Shown here: positions 5,207 to 11,273 of the stretch, in pieces
Layout of the letters: the number at the start of each line of letters is the position of its first letter
Position numbering within the stretch: the first letter of the stretch is position 1
Origin: a virus
DNA: 22,514 nt
Reading direction: 5' to 3' (one strand)
Virus record (IMG/VR): IMGVR_UViG_3300035070_002194
Span: 1-22,514 of that record
Position numbers and translations under genes: made by a program
The notes under the pieces: model-generated
Database searches by the model: none
Told to the model about the DNA's origin: nothing
Seen by the model: only the letters and a program-made list of their open reading frames with translations

Positions 5207-5280
5207 TCTCTCCTTTAATTAGTAGCCCGTTGTCGCCACAGGTGGGCTAGTCCTGCTCACTAGGGAAAAGGAACCCTTGG
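5207..5280 (-). other. Structured intergenic stretch
   Basis: 74 bases between the SSB-like gene and the YopX gene. TAGCCC (5223-5228) pairs with GGGCTA (5244-5249), with an inner TGT/ACA pair. A second possible stem, CTAGT/ACTAG (5247-5263), overlaps it, so the two are alternatives. It has no T-run and no convincing promoter. It could affect mRNA processing or stability between the recombination genes and the small-gene tail. Confidence 0.35.
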
Positions 5281-5580
5281 CTAAAACGGAATATCGTCGT
5301 CAAAATTATCTTGCTGTGGCGCTTGTGGTGCTTGTTGTGGTGCTTGTTGATCTTGATCAGTGTAGAACACCTTTACATTACCCAGTATAGGCGTTTGCAA
5401 TCCCTGATCTCGTTCTTTTTTGTCTAGCGACTGGGAGATAAAACCATGATCGCCATACTCGTTTGTTTCATCGGTATTGATAAAGGTAGTCAAGTCCAAG
5501 TATGTACCTTTCTGGCCTGCGTACAACCTTTTTTTGTCGATCTTTGTTACATCAATTTTTACGCTTAATCCAATTCTCAT
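5281..5580 (-). CDS. Single-stranded DNA-binding protein (99 aa)
   Basis: The C-terminus DNFDDDIPF is the classic acidic SSB tail that recruits replication and repair partners, linked by a flexible Q/A/P-rich stretch (residues about 76-91). The N-terminal 75 residues have alternating strand character that fits a compact OB-fold, shorter than E. coli SSB. It follows the exonuclease with an ATGA overlap (5577-5580). Together with that gene and the Erf protein it forms a recombination set in which SSB coats resected strands. The OB-fold assignment is inferred from pattern and context. Confidence 0.75.
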   Translation of the reverse strand: MRIGLSVKIDVTKIDKKRLYAGQKGTYLDLTTFINTDETNEYGDHGFISQSLDKKERDQGLQTPILGNVKVFYTDQDQQAPQQAPQAPQQDNFDDDIPF

Positions 5581-6188
5581 TTAATCTTCTCCATCGTTGT
5601 TAAAATAATATCTACAGACTTGTCAATCTCAACCTGTAGCTTTGCTAAAAATTCATCGTCCCGCATAACAGGAATCAACAAGGGTTTTACTTTGGGGTGA
5701 TAGGCAAACAAATCCCAAGACTGTGCGCCAGTTATCAACATACACCCCTGAACCTGCTGAAAATAAGCGATTTTAAAAGTATCGGGGTTTAAGTGATACT
5801 TGACCATCGTACTTGCTTTAGGGCATTTAATCTCTAACCCTGAAACTATTTTTTCATTCTGATAAATAACACCGTCAGGACTGCAACCATACTCGCCAGA
5901 ATCATGCAAAATAAAACCATGCTCGGTGACATCAACATCATGGATAAACTCATAGGCTTTCCGCGCCTCTGGCTCTAGCTCGTTGCCGCGTTCCATATGC
6001 TCATTGGTGTAAAAAGAGTCTGACTCGCCAGTTAGCCGCTCACCAATTAACTCATGTACATAACCCACAGATTGCTTTGACGGTTCACCCTTTGTCGTCA
6101 CTAGCTTTTTAAAGTTACTAGCAGAGGGCTTGCCAAGCCGAGATGCAAGCCATTCATCTGAACCCTGTTCGTGGTTTAAAATAATCAT
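5577..6188 (-). CDS. YqaJ-type phage exonuclease (lambda Exo-like, 203 aa)
   Basis: PD-(D/E)XK nuclease of the YqaJ/lambda exonuclease family. QGSDEWLASRLG at residues 8-19 is the typical opening, GNELEPEAR (68-76) carries a conserved Glu, SPDG (103-106) gives the metal-binding Asp105, and EIK (119-121) is the catalytic E-x-K. It digests one strand of dsDNA from 5' to 3', leaving a 3' strand for the annealase. It lies between the Erf gene (ATGA overlap at 6185-6188) and the SSB gene. Length and motifs are complete. Confidence 0.92.
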   Translation of the reverse strand: MIILNHEQGSDEWLASRLGKPSASNFKKLVTTKGEPSKQSVGYVHELIGERLTGESDSFYTNEHMERGNELEPEARKAYEFIHDVDVTEHGFILHDSGEYGCSPDGVIYQNEKIVSGLEIKCPKASTMVKYHLNPDTFKIAYFQQVQGCMLITGAQSWDLFAYHPKVKPLLIPVMRDDEFLAKLQVEIDKSVDIILTTMEKIK

Positions 6189-6760
6189 TTTTTAGCCTCC
6201 AAAGCCTTTACAACTCGCTCATAATCATTGGCTAAAATATCTTTAATATCACCCACCTTGAACCAACTCAAAAACTTAAACCGATCTGACTTCGTTTCAT
6301 CAAGTAACTTCTCAATGGTTATTATTTGATTATCAGAAATAGTCCTGACTTCGCTTCTATTCTCGTCTCCGCGCAACATTGCCGCCTCCGCATCATCATC
6401 TGCAACTGGTATCCCTGCGATGGATTGCAAAGCGTACCGTCTTGCGTACGTTATTGCAGACCCAAATGATTGAGGGTCTTTTTTAACCGTTGGCAACGTG
6501 TATTCCATTTCAAGGTATTGACCAGAAACGTGCATTAATCTAGTTGATACGCCAACGCCATGCTCGTTACTAATTGGGAATTGGGTATAACTCAACCCGT
6601 TATCGGAAAACGGTTGTTTGATTGCCTTAATAACTGACGTTATATCAGCATATTTTGATTTAAAGAAAGGGTTAGATGAATCCTTAACAACGCCCCCCAT
6701 TTGTCCCTGAGCATTACATAGTGCTTTAGCTAACTCATTGATTAATTCGCTTGATTTCAT
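6185..6760 (-). CDS. erf: Erf family single-strand annealing protein (191 aa)
   Basis: Residues 1-130 match the Erf family (prototype P22 Erf): an N-terminal helix, the SNPFFKSKYADITSVIKAIK block, a central strand region, and QSFGSAITYARRYALQSIAG (about 97-116), the most conserved Erf motif. A linker and a small C-terminal helical domain follow. Erf forms rings that anneal complementary strands, here presumably those produced by the neighbouring exonuclease, for circularisation and recombination of phage DNA. It has an ATGA overlap with the gene upstream and a TGATG-type junction with the exonuclease. Confidence 0.92.
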   Translation of the reverse strand: MKSSELINELAKALCNAQGQMGGVVKDSSNPFFKSKYADITSVIKAIKQPFSDNGLSYTQFPISNEHGVGVSTRLMHVSGQYLEMEYTLPTVKKDPQSFGSAITYARRYALQSIAGIPVADDDAEAAMLRGDENRSEVRTISDNQIITIEKLLDETKSDRFKFLSWFKVGDIKDILANDYERVVKALEAKK

Positions 6761-6912
6761 TGTTCACTCCTTGCTGTTTCCATCTGTTCAATCATGTATC
6801 GGAACGCATAACCCATATCATACGCTTTGGACTCACCCTCTTTATGCGGATAGCCTTTGCTGGCATCATAATCCCCGCGATCAATGTCATTTAAAAACTC
6901 TTTATCATCCAT
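6757..6912 (-). CDS. 51-aa acidic protein of unknown function
   Basis: ATG 6912 lies behind AAAGGAGAAAGAAA, and the stop codon overlaps the Erf start as ATGA (6757-6760), so the frame is built into the operon. The sequence (MDDKEFLNDIDRGDYDASKG, GESKAYDMGYAFRYMIEQME) has Gly-Tyr repeats: SKGYP, then AYDMGYAFRY. This resembles small phage proteins with GY motifs, but no function is known. It may help couple translation of erf. Confidence 0.7.
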   Translation of the reverse strand: MDDKEFLNDIDRGDYDASKGYPHKEGESKAYDMGYAFRYMIEQMETARSEQ

Positions 6913-7450
6913 TTTCTTTCTCCTTTGAATTTAAATAGTCTAGTAGAGGCTGGACGTTCTTTTCATCAGTAAGGACTGGGTAGCCGTGAACACCGCAAAA
7001 AGTCCAGCACTTATCCCAAAGACCTTCCTCATAATTAAAATAAATTTCATATTTAACCTGTTGATCATCTTTCCAATACACCACTTGATCAGGCTCAAGG
7101 TTGATCACGGCTTGTAGCACCATGTTGTAACGGCTTTGGTACTGGGCGGCTTTTTCTGCTTGTTCGCGGGTTTTGTAGACGTTGTGGTGTTTTAGCAATT
7201 CCTTGTCTAGCTGGTCGCCCCTCCAGTCTGTCACTTGCACAGTTCCGTCACTACCCACAAAATAATACTTGTCGCCTTTCTTCGGCTCCCAAACAATGCT
7301 TGTGGGCTGGGGTTCGGGTTCTTTTTTATCGGTGGTTAATTCTTCAAGCCTAGATTTCATCTTGTACATTAGGCATTGTTCTTTCCCATCACCTAAGAAA
7401 GCCATGTCTAAAAACTCGTCAGCTTTTTCTAACAATTCTTTATCGTTCAT
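6905..7450 (-). CDS. Phage protein of unknown function (181 aa)
   Basis: Start chosen at ATG 7450, overlapping the preceding stop by one base (TGATG), behind GGGGGTGAG. A GTG one codon earlier is the alternative. The N-terminal 45 residues are helical and charged. Residues about 53-105 (WEPKKGDKYYFVGSDG, then a YKTREQAEKAAQY helix) match a common phage pattern, W-x-P-x2-G-x2-Y-x6-G ending in a T/R-EQAE helix, of unknown role. The C-terminal 70 residues are rich in W, Y and D. Probably soluble. Confidence 0.75.
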   Translation of the reverse strand: MNDKELLEKADEFLDMAFLGDGKEQCLMYKMKSRLEELTTDKKEPEPQPTSIVWEPKKGDKYYFVGSDGTVQVTDWRGDQLDKELLKHHNVYKTREQAEKAAQYQSRYNMVLQAVINLEPDQVVYWKDDQQVKYEIYFNYEEGLWDKCWTFCGVHGYPVLTDEKNVQPLLDYLNSKEKENG

Positions 7451-8061
7451 CACTCACCCCCATCAGCGTTTAAAAAAGCATCGCGGATATCTTTCCAAGC
7501 CGCAGCCCTAGCCGCAGCCCAAACCGCCCAAGCCGCAGCCTCAGCATCCCAAGCCGCAGCCCTAGCCGCATCCCTAGCCGCATCCTTAGCCGCCCAAGCC
7601 GCAGCCCAAGCCGCATCCCAAGCCGCATCAGCCTCAGCCGCATCCCTAGCCGCATCAGCAACTTCTTCCCAATCTTCTGGTGTTGCACTCTGATAATCTC
7701 GGTGCAAATCAATGACAGGCTGTACCACGCCATATTTATCATGGGGCAAGGCAACCTCCAACACCCCGATCATGAAGCTGTGATAAAGGGCATCAAAATC
7801 CTTAACCGTTTCCATCTTCTCAGCAAACTGAACATGCCAATCTTTAGCGTATTTTTCTGGCAGGCTCTCAAATACTTTTTCTTGAAGTCGATGTGTCCAT
7901 TCTTTATATCCTGTTGATCTCGCTAATGCTGCAAAATCATAGGGATCATTTCCATAGTCGCGATTGAAACAGCCAACCGAACACGTTTGCCAAGCACCCT
8001 GCACCAACATATCTCCAGCTTGATGCCGTTTTGCCATTTCTAAAAAAGATTCTTTAATCAC
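7450..8061 (-). CDS. Protein with an Ala/Trp-rich repeat helix (203 aa)
   Basis: Starts with GTG 8061, overlapping the previous stop (TAGTG) behind AGGAGGTGA. Residues 1-130 are an ordinary soluble domain with several Trp and Cys. Residues 134-189 are almost wholly A, W, D, R and E, with Trp at 148, 152, 156, 171, 178, 181 and 189, mostly spaced 3, 4, 7 or 8 apart, so they line one face of a long helix. The DNA is a degenerate array of AGCCGC-like hexamers. Function unknown. The helix could oligomerise, bind membrane, or be a fast-evolving repeat. Confidence 0.75.
   Translation of the reverse strand: MIKESFLEMAKRHQAGDMLVQGAWQTCSVGCFNRDYGNDPYDFAALARSTGYKEWTHRLQEKVFESLPEKYAKDWHVQFAEKMETVKDFDALYHSFMIGVLEVALPHDKYGVVQPVIDLHRDYQSATPEDWEEVADAARDAAEADAAWDAAWAAAWAAKDAARDAARAAAWDAEAAAWAVWAAARAAAWKDIRDAFLNADGGE
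7501..7660 (-). repeat. Degenerate hexanucleotide array coding the Ala/Trp helix
   Basis: About 160 bases built from AGCCGC, AGCCCA, AGCCCT and CATCCC units in varying order. It encodes AA, WA, RA and DA dipeptides on the minus strand. It is much richer in G and C than its surroundings, and copy number is likely to vary between related phages. Confidence 0.8.
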
Positions 8062-8387
8062 TACTCACCTCCTAGCTGTGCTTTATGATCGTTAATAATT
8101 TCATTAAGTGCGCTTTCCAAATACAAATAAATAGCGTTACGGTATTCCGTATGCAATTCACCGCCAACATAGTAACCGTATATGTATGCTATCCACTCTA
8201 GGTAGTTGTCGCGGTCAACAAGCGGTGGCAGGATATCGTCGCACCAGTTGAAATCGTTTTCCAAAAACGCGATACAAACTAAATCTTTTTCTGTGTCAGA
8301 GTAGTCTATCAGGTCACGATTTTCAAAATCTCTAAACCAAGTAGCGGCTTTTATGACAGCTTTGCGGGCTTCTTTGGTGTAATTCAT
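8061..8387 (-). CDS. First gene of the leftward operon, unknown function (108 aa)
   Basis: ATG 8387 follows AAAGGAGAG and lies about 30 bases below the leftward promoter. The protein is acidic and aromatic-rich (ATWFRDFENRDLIDYSD; NYLEWIAYIYGYYVGGELHT), predicted alpha-helical and soluble, ending GGE like its downstream neighbour. Its position, immediately leftward of the control region, is where lambdoid phages place antitermination or host-takeover genes. It does not resemble N protein (no Arg-rich N-terminus). Unknown. Confidence 0.75.
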   Translation of the reverse strand: MNYTKEARKAVIKAATWFRDFENRDLIDYSDTEKDLVCIAFLENDFNWCDDILPPLVDRDNYLEWIAYIYGYYVGGELHTEYRNAIYLYLESALNEIINDHKAQLGGE

Positions 8388-8400
8388 GTAACTCTCCTTT

Positions 8401-8432
8401 CAGTGATTTACCGTTTACTATACAGTGTTTAC
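8401..8432. promoter_or_regulatory. Operator-like direct repeats at the leftward promoter
   Basis: CAGTGATTTAC (8401-8411) and CAGTGTTTAC (8423-8432) are direct repeats 22 bp apart. They flank the -10 box of the leftward promoter. They are the most likely binding sites for the Cro-like protein encoded just to the right. Confidence 0.5.
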
Positions 8433-8444
8433 GTTTTGTGTCAA
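8417..8444 (-). promoter_or_regulatory. Leftward early promoter (PL-like)
   Basis: Read leftward: a perfect TTGACA (8444-8439), a 16-bp spacer and TATAGT (8422-8417, 5 of 6). Transcription would start near 8410, giving a short leader before ATG 8387. It is the strongest promoter match in the window and drives the recombination operon. Confidence 0.75.
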
Positions 8445-8451
8445 CCCCCTA

Positions 8452-8480
8452 TTGCAAATTCATTGCTTAGGGTATATTAT
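8452..8480 (+). promoter_or_regulatory. Rightward early promoter (PR-like)
   Basis: TTGCAA (8452-8457), 17 bp, then TATTAT (8475-8480, 5 of 6); TATATT at 8473-8478 is an alternative -10. Its -35 lies 7 bp from that of the leftward promoter, so the two are back to back. It drives the Cro-like, replication and nin-like genes. Confidence 0.6.
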
Positions 8481-8507
8481 GTAATCTCAATTAACGGAGG
8501 TGACAAA

Positions 8508-8615
8508 ATGAACATACAAAAATCTTTAACGCATCTTATGAAACAGAGTGGGTACAGAAAAATGAACATACAAAAATCTTTAACGCATTTTATGAAAAAG
8601 AGTGGATACACGCAG
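8508..8615 (+). repeat. 54-bp tandem duplication at the regulator's 5' end
   Basis: 8508-8561 and 8562-8615 are two adjacent 54-bp copies, each starting with ATGAACATACAAAAATC. They differ at several positions near the ends, so the event is older than the 30-bp duplication at 2478. The unit keeps the frame. Confidence 0.9.
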
Positions 8616-8768
8616 GCAGACATAAGCAGGCTTGCTATCCTAAACCCTGCTACTGTTTCATTAGTGATTAACGGCCACAGAGACCCTACCTGTAAGACCA
8701 TAGAAAAGCTGTCTGATTTGTTTGAAGTTAAGGTATCTGAGTTTATAGCGGCAGGTGAGCGTGGATAA
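8508..8768 (+). CDS. Cro/C1-type helix-turn-helix regulator with duplicated N-terminus (86 aa)
   Basis: GGAGG (8496-8500) and a 7-nt spacer define ATG 8508. Residues 19-86 are a complete XRE-type domain: first helix SLTHFMKKSGY, helix TQADISRLAIL (35-45), recognition region NPATVSLVINGHRDP (46-60), and the C-terminal helices TIEKLSDLFEVKVSEFI. Residues 1-18 repeat residues 19-36 because of a 54-bp tandem duplication, so the ancestral protein probably began at what is now Met19 (ATG 8562). It likely represses the two divergent promoters. No larger CI-like repressor occurs in the window. Confidence 0.85.
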   Translation: MNIQKSLTHLMKQSGYRKMNIQKSLTHFMKKSGYTQADISRLAILNPATVSLVINGHRDPTCKTIEKLSDLFEVKVSEFIAAGERG

Positions 8769-9510
8769 GCCGTCTTACTACGCTATTATCCCTGCCAGTG
8801 TTAGATATGATGATACTCTCTGCCCCAATGCTAAACTGCTATATGGCGAGATAACCGCTTTATGCAACAAAGAGGGGCGGTGCTGGGCGGGGAACGCCTA
8901 TTTCGCCAACTTGTACGGAGTCAGCAAGGTATCTATCTCAAAATGGGTGCGCCAGTTGGTTGATGCAGGGTGTATTGAAAGTGAAATACAGCACGCGGAG
9001 GGTAGTAAAGAAATCTTAAATAGGTATATAACTTTAGTTAATGGGGGTATTAAAGAAAAGTTAAGTACCCCACAAAGAAAAGTTAATGACCCTATTAAAG
9101 AAAAGTTTAAAGATAATAATACAGTTAATAATACAACTAATATTACAGTTAATAATAATGATCATTTTGATGCTTTTTGGTCTGCTTATCCTGTTAAAAA
9201 GGGAAAGTTAGCCGCAAGGAAAGCATGGGATAAGTTGAAGTTAAGTGACGATGTTGTTAAATTGATTGCTGAAAACATGAAGGCTAGAATGGATGCGGGG
9301 GAATGGGATGATAAACAATACATTCCACACCCTGCTACGTTTTTAAATGGTAGGCGCTGGGAGGATGAAGTGGGACCTAGAAAGCAATCTATCAGGCAAA
9401 ATTCTATTATGAATGATAGGTCATGGGCTGAAAATACGAGCATTAGAAAAAGAAATATTGAAGATGCGTTAACGGATACATCATGGGTTACGGGAGGATG
9501 CGATGGTTAG
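8755..9510 (+). CDS. Replication initiator / replisome organiser (O-like, 251 aa)
   Basis: Residues about 17-80 are a winged helix of the HTH_36 type (CPNAKLLYGEITALCNKEGR, then VSKVSISKWVRQLVDAGCIE). The C-terminal part, FDAFWSAYPVKKGKLAARKA and IPHPATFLNGRRWEDE (about 145-205), is the domain seen in phage replication proteins and DnaT-like primosome proteins, thought to contact the host helicase system. An Asn/Thr-rich linker joins them, and its DNA holds iteron-like repeats. The start is GTG 8755 or GTG 8761 (MDKPSYY, which fits the family better). It overlaps the regulator gene. Confidence 0.82.
   Translation: MSVDKPSYYAIIPASVRYDDTLCPNAKLLYGEITALCNKEGRCWAGNAYFANLYGVSKVSISKWVRQLVDAGCIESEIQHAEGSKEILNRYITLVNGGIKEKLSTPQRKVNDPIKEKFKDNNTVNNTTNITVNNNDHFDAFWSAYPVKKGKLAARKAWDKLKLSDDVVKLIAENMKARMDAGEWDDKQYIPHPATFLNGRRWEDEVGPRKQSIRQNSIMNDRSWAENTSIRKRNIEDALTDTSWVTGGCDG
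9052..9160 (+). other. Candidate replication origin inside the replication gene
   Basis: Three direct repeats of AAAGAAAAGTTAA lie at 9052-9064, 9074-9086 and 9097-9109 (the last with one change), spaced 22-23 bp, one per two helical turns. They are followed by a very A/T-rich stretch (9110-9160) containing ACAGTTAATAATA twice (9121 and 9145). Iterons plus an A/T-rich unwinding region within the initiator gene is the lambda ori arrangement. The protein translated here is a low-complexity linker. Confidence 0.6.
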
Positions 9511-9802
9511 TAAGAAAAATAATATACAAAAATCTGTATATGTGGGCGAGTGCAATGATAACTTTAAGCATGGGGAAGCGTACAACTACGGTTATATCGA
9601 AACTGTAACTGGCATTCCTGCAAAAATATTAGTTTCTAGGTTCAATCGGCACAGAACGCGAAACCACTTAAAGGTTAATGAGTTTTCAGAATCATTGTTA
9701 TTGCCTGTTGAGGAACGTAAACCGTTTGTTGTAACGTCTGTGTGTGAAACGAGCATGGAAAAACTTTCCGCTTACTGGTTGAGGCAAAAGCTATGCCATT
9801 AG
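9503..9802 (+). CDS. Protein of unknown function (99 aa)
   Basis: ATG 9503 overlaps the end of the replication gene by 8 bases, with GGGAGG (9492-9497) ahead. The sequence starts basic (KKNNIQKSVYV) and has an Arg-rich centre (ILVSRFNRHRTRNHLK). It occupies the place where lambda has the helicase loader P but is far too short, and no AAA+ motif is present. It may be an accessory replication or regulatory protein. The stop overlaps the next start. Confidence 0.65.
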   Translation: MVSKKNNIQKSVYVGECNDNFKHGEAYNYGYIETVTGIPAKILVSRFNRHRTRNHLKVNEFSESLLLPVEERKPFVVTSVCETSMEKLSAYWLRQKLCH

Positions 9803-10215
9803 GATTTACTGTAAACAGTGATGATAGGCTAGAGCATTTTAAAAAAATGGTTGAGGAATTGTATCAAGAAAAAAAGTACATTCGATTCCACTATTTTTTA
9901 ACCAAGCCGCGAACCCCTTTACAAAATGATGCTATGTGGGCGTTTTGTGGAGAGATCGCTAACAAGTGTAACGATGCGGGGTACTGGCTAAAAATGACTA
10001 GCCCAGTATTGACTAAGGAAGTGGAAATACCTTGGACAAAAGACAACGTAAAAGAAAGAATGTGGAAGCCTGTACAGGACTCGCTGTATCCAAAGGCAAA
10101 GAGTTCTACTAACCTTGGCACGGTGGAGCTATCAAAGGTAGCAGAGGTGCTATCAAATTATCTGTGGGAACACCACAAAATATGGGTGCAAATGGGGAAA
10201 GACAATGGCAATTAA
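9793..10215 (+). CDS. NinB-like recombination protein (140 aa)
   Basis: Resembles NinB (lambda Orf), which binds ssDNA and SSB and helps load recombinases: the RTPLQNDAMWAFCGEIANKC block (residues about 40-59), a central W-x-K/MWKPV region (MWKPVQDSLYPKAKSSTNLG) and a helical C-terminus (VAEVLSNYLWEHHKIWV). It is slightly longer at the N-terminus than typical NinB. Position right after the replication genes and before an HNH/NinG-like gene fits a nin region. Similarity was judged by eye from these motifs. Confidence 0.65.
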   Translation: MPLGFTVNSDDRLEHFKKMVEELYQEKKYIRFHYFLTKPRTPLQNDAMWAFCGEIANKCNDAGYWLKMTSPVLTKEVEIPWTKDNVKERMWKPVQDSLYPKAKSSTNLGTVELSKVAEVLSNYLWEHHKIWVQMGKDNGN

Positions 10216-10597
10216 GCTAGAGGCTTGCGATACATGGTGCAGTAAGGTTGTTAGACAGAAAGCTAATTACACTTGTGAATACTGCGGCAAGCAGGACAGT
10301 AGAATGGAGTGCTGTCACATTCACGGACGCAGGGCTAAGTCTGTTAGGTGGAGTTTAGACAACCTTTTGTGTCTGTGTAGCCACCATCATAGGTACTTTA
10401 CTGAAAACCCTACAGAGTTTACAGAATGGCTAAGGGAAGAATACTTAGGTAAGGGTCACATGGAAATGTTATTAGAAAAGAAAAATATTTTAATGCCGAC
10501 CAATAAAAAACTTAGGGCAGAGATTGCCAAACATTACAGGTTAGAGCTTCGGAAGATGGAGCAAGACCCTAGCTACGAACCTGTTTCATATAACTAG
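10205..10597 (+). CDS. HNH/NinG-like zinc-binding recombination nuclease (130 aa)
   Basis: Residues 8-62 carry a zinc/HNH layout: an N-terminal DTWCSKVVRQKANY helix as in NinG (Rap), C24-x2-C27, the CHIHGRR strand (H38, H40), N53, and C56-x-C58 with H60-H62. NinG/Rap is a branched-DNA endonuclease of lambda recombination; HNH enzymes cut DNA with one metal. The C-terminal half is helical and charged. The start overlaps NinB by 11 bases. HNH endonuclease and NinG-like labels both fit and I cannot separate them. Confidence 0.7.
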   Translation: MAIKLEACDTWCSKVVRQKANYTCEYCGKQDSRMECCHIHGRRAKSVRWSLDNLLCLCSHHHRYFTENPTEFTEWLREEYLGKGHMEMLLEKKNILMPTNKKLRAEIAKHYRLELRKMEQDPSYEPVSYN

Positions 10598-10606
10598 GAG
10601 AAAGTG

Positions 10607-10837
10607 ATGAAGATCCTACATGAATTACTTAAAGACTGTGAGCAACACAACCTGCATGAGCATAAAGAAACCTTGCTAAATATTGTTGAATCAGTGATGT
10701 ACCTAGATGCTGTACCCAGTAAAGCAAGGGGGCAAGTGGATGATCTATGGGCTGAGGTTAAGATAGAGATAGAAGAATTGCAGACACCACCTACAGAAGA
10801 ACAAATAGGGTTGCTTCATCCAAATTTTAATGTATAA
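10607..10837 (+). CDS. Small acidic protein of unknown function (76 aa)
   Basis: AGGAG (10596-10600) with a 6-nt spacer favours ATG 10607 over GTG 10604. The sequence is helical and acidic (HELLKDCEQHNLHEHKETLL; DDLWAEVKIEIEEL), with no membrane segment and no recognised motif. It is the last gene of the rightward early operon, before a structured intergenic stretch and the terminator. Confidence 0.65.
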   Translation: MKILHELLKDCEQHNLHEHKETLLNIVESVMYLDAVPSKARGQVDDLWAEVKIEIEELQTPPTEEQIGLLHPNFNV

Positions 10838-10870
10838 TAGGTTTTGTGTTAACTTCCAGTTACACAATCT

Positions 10871-10925
10871 CTTAGGACTCGTGCTGTAACACGGTTACTA
10901 AGCATTGACTGCGTCAACAGTCAAT
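10871..10925. other. Two adjacent inverted repeats in the early/late junction
   Basis: The first (10871-10902) pairs CTTAG with CTAAG outside and CGTG with CACG inside around a 6-base loop. The second (10904-10925) pairs ATTGACTG with CAGTCAAT around CGTCAA. They fill a 120-base gap with no open frame. They could be RNA stems of the early transcript, or a protein-binding or attachment site. No tRNA fold was seen. Confidence 0.45.
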
Positions 10926-10957
10926 ATTGTTATTTGCATGTATTACTCCCCTGTTTG

Positions 10958-10983
10958 GCCCCTATTTTTAGGGGCTTTTTTTT
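10958..10983 (+). terminator. Strong intrinsic terminator of the rightward early operon
   Basis: GCCCCTA (10958-10964), loop TTTT, TAGGGGC (10969-10975), then eight T. It acts on the plus strand only; on the minus strand the stem is not followed by T. Leftward late transcription could therefore run through it into the replication genes as antisense. Confidence 0.9.
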
Positions 10984-10991
10984 GGTACAAT
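10983..10991 (+). promoter_or_regulatory. Extended -10 promoter candidate
   Basis: TGGTACAAT fits the extended -10 consensus TGn-TATAAT with one change. No -35 is visible, as is usual for this class. Initiation would fall about 7 bases on, at the ATG of the next gene. Confidence 0.4.
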
Positions 10992-10997
10992 ACAAAC

Positions 10998-11273
10998 ATG
11001 AGTCAAAGCCTACTAAAAAGAATTGGCGTATCTGGTTACAACAAACCTAAACGCACTCCTAGCCATCCCACAAAGTCACACGTTGTTGTGGCTAAATCTG
11101 GCAACCAAGTCAAGACTATACGCTATGGTCAGCAAGGTGTATCTGGCGCAGGCTCTAATCCAAAGACCGAAAAACAAAAAGCTAGGCGCAAATCATTTAA
11201 AGCAAGACACGCAAAGAACATAGCCAAAGGCAAAATGTCTGCGGCATACTGGGCTAATAAGAGTAAATGGTAA
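10998..11273 (+). CDS. Small basic conserved phage protein (91 aa)
   Basis: ATG 10998 has no Shine-Dalgarno sequence and follows an extended -10 box by only six bases. The N-terminus (MSQSLLKRIGVSGYNKPKRT), the middle (KTIRYGQQGVSGAGSNPKTE) and the C-terminus (KSFKARHAKNIAKGKMSAAY, then WANKSKW) match, from memory, a family of short basic proteins in marine podoviruses; function unknown. It is strongly positively charged throughout, which suits DNA or RNA binding or packaging with DNA. Confidence 0.75.
   Translation: MSQSLLKRIGVSGYNKPKRTPSHPTKSHVVVAKSGNQVKTIRYGQQGVSGAGSNPKTEKQKARRKSFKARHAKNIAKGKMSAAYWANKSKW

Noticed and set aside
7470-7754. Overlapping minus-strand frame rich in R, L and G
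   Set aside because: It is the second frame of the hexanucleotide array; the Ala/Trp frame has the ribosome site and operon junctions.
10838-10957. tRNA gene or attachment site in the gap before the terminator
   Set aside because: No T-loop or acceptor pairing fits; without an integrase or a second copy an attachment site cannot be supported.
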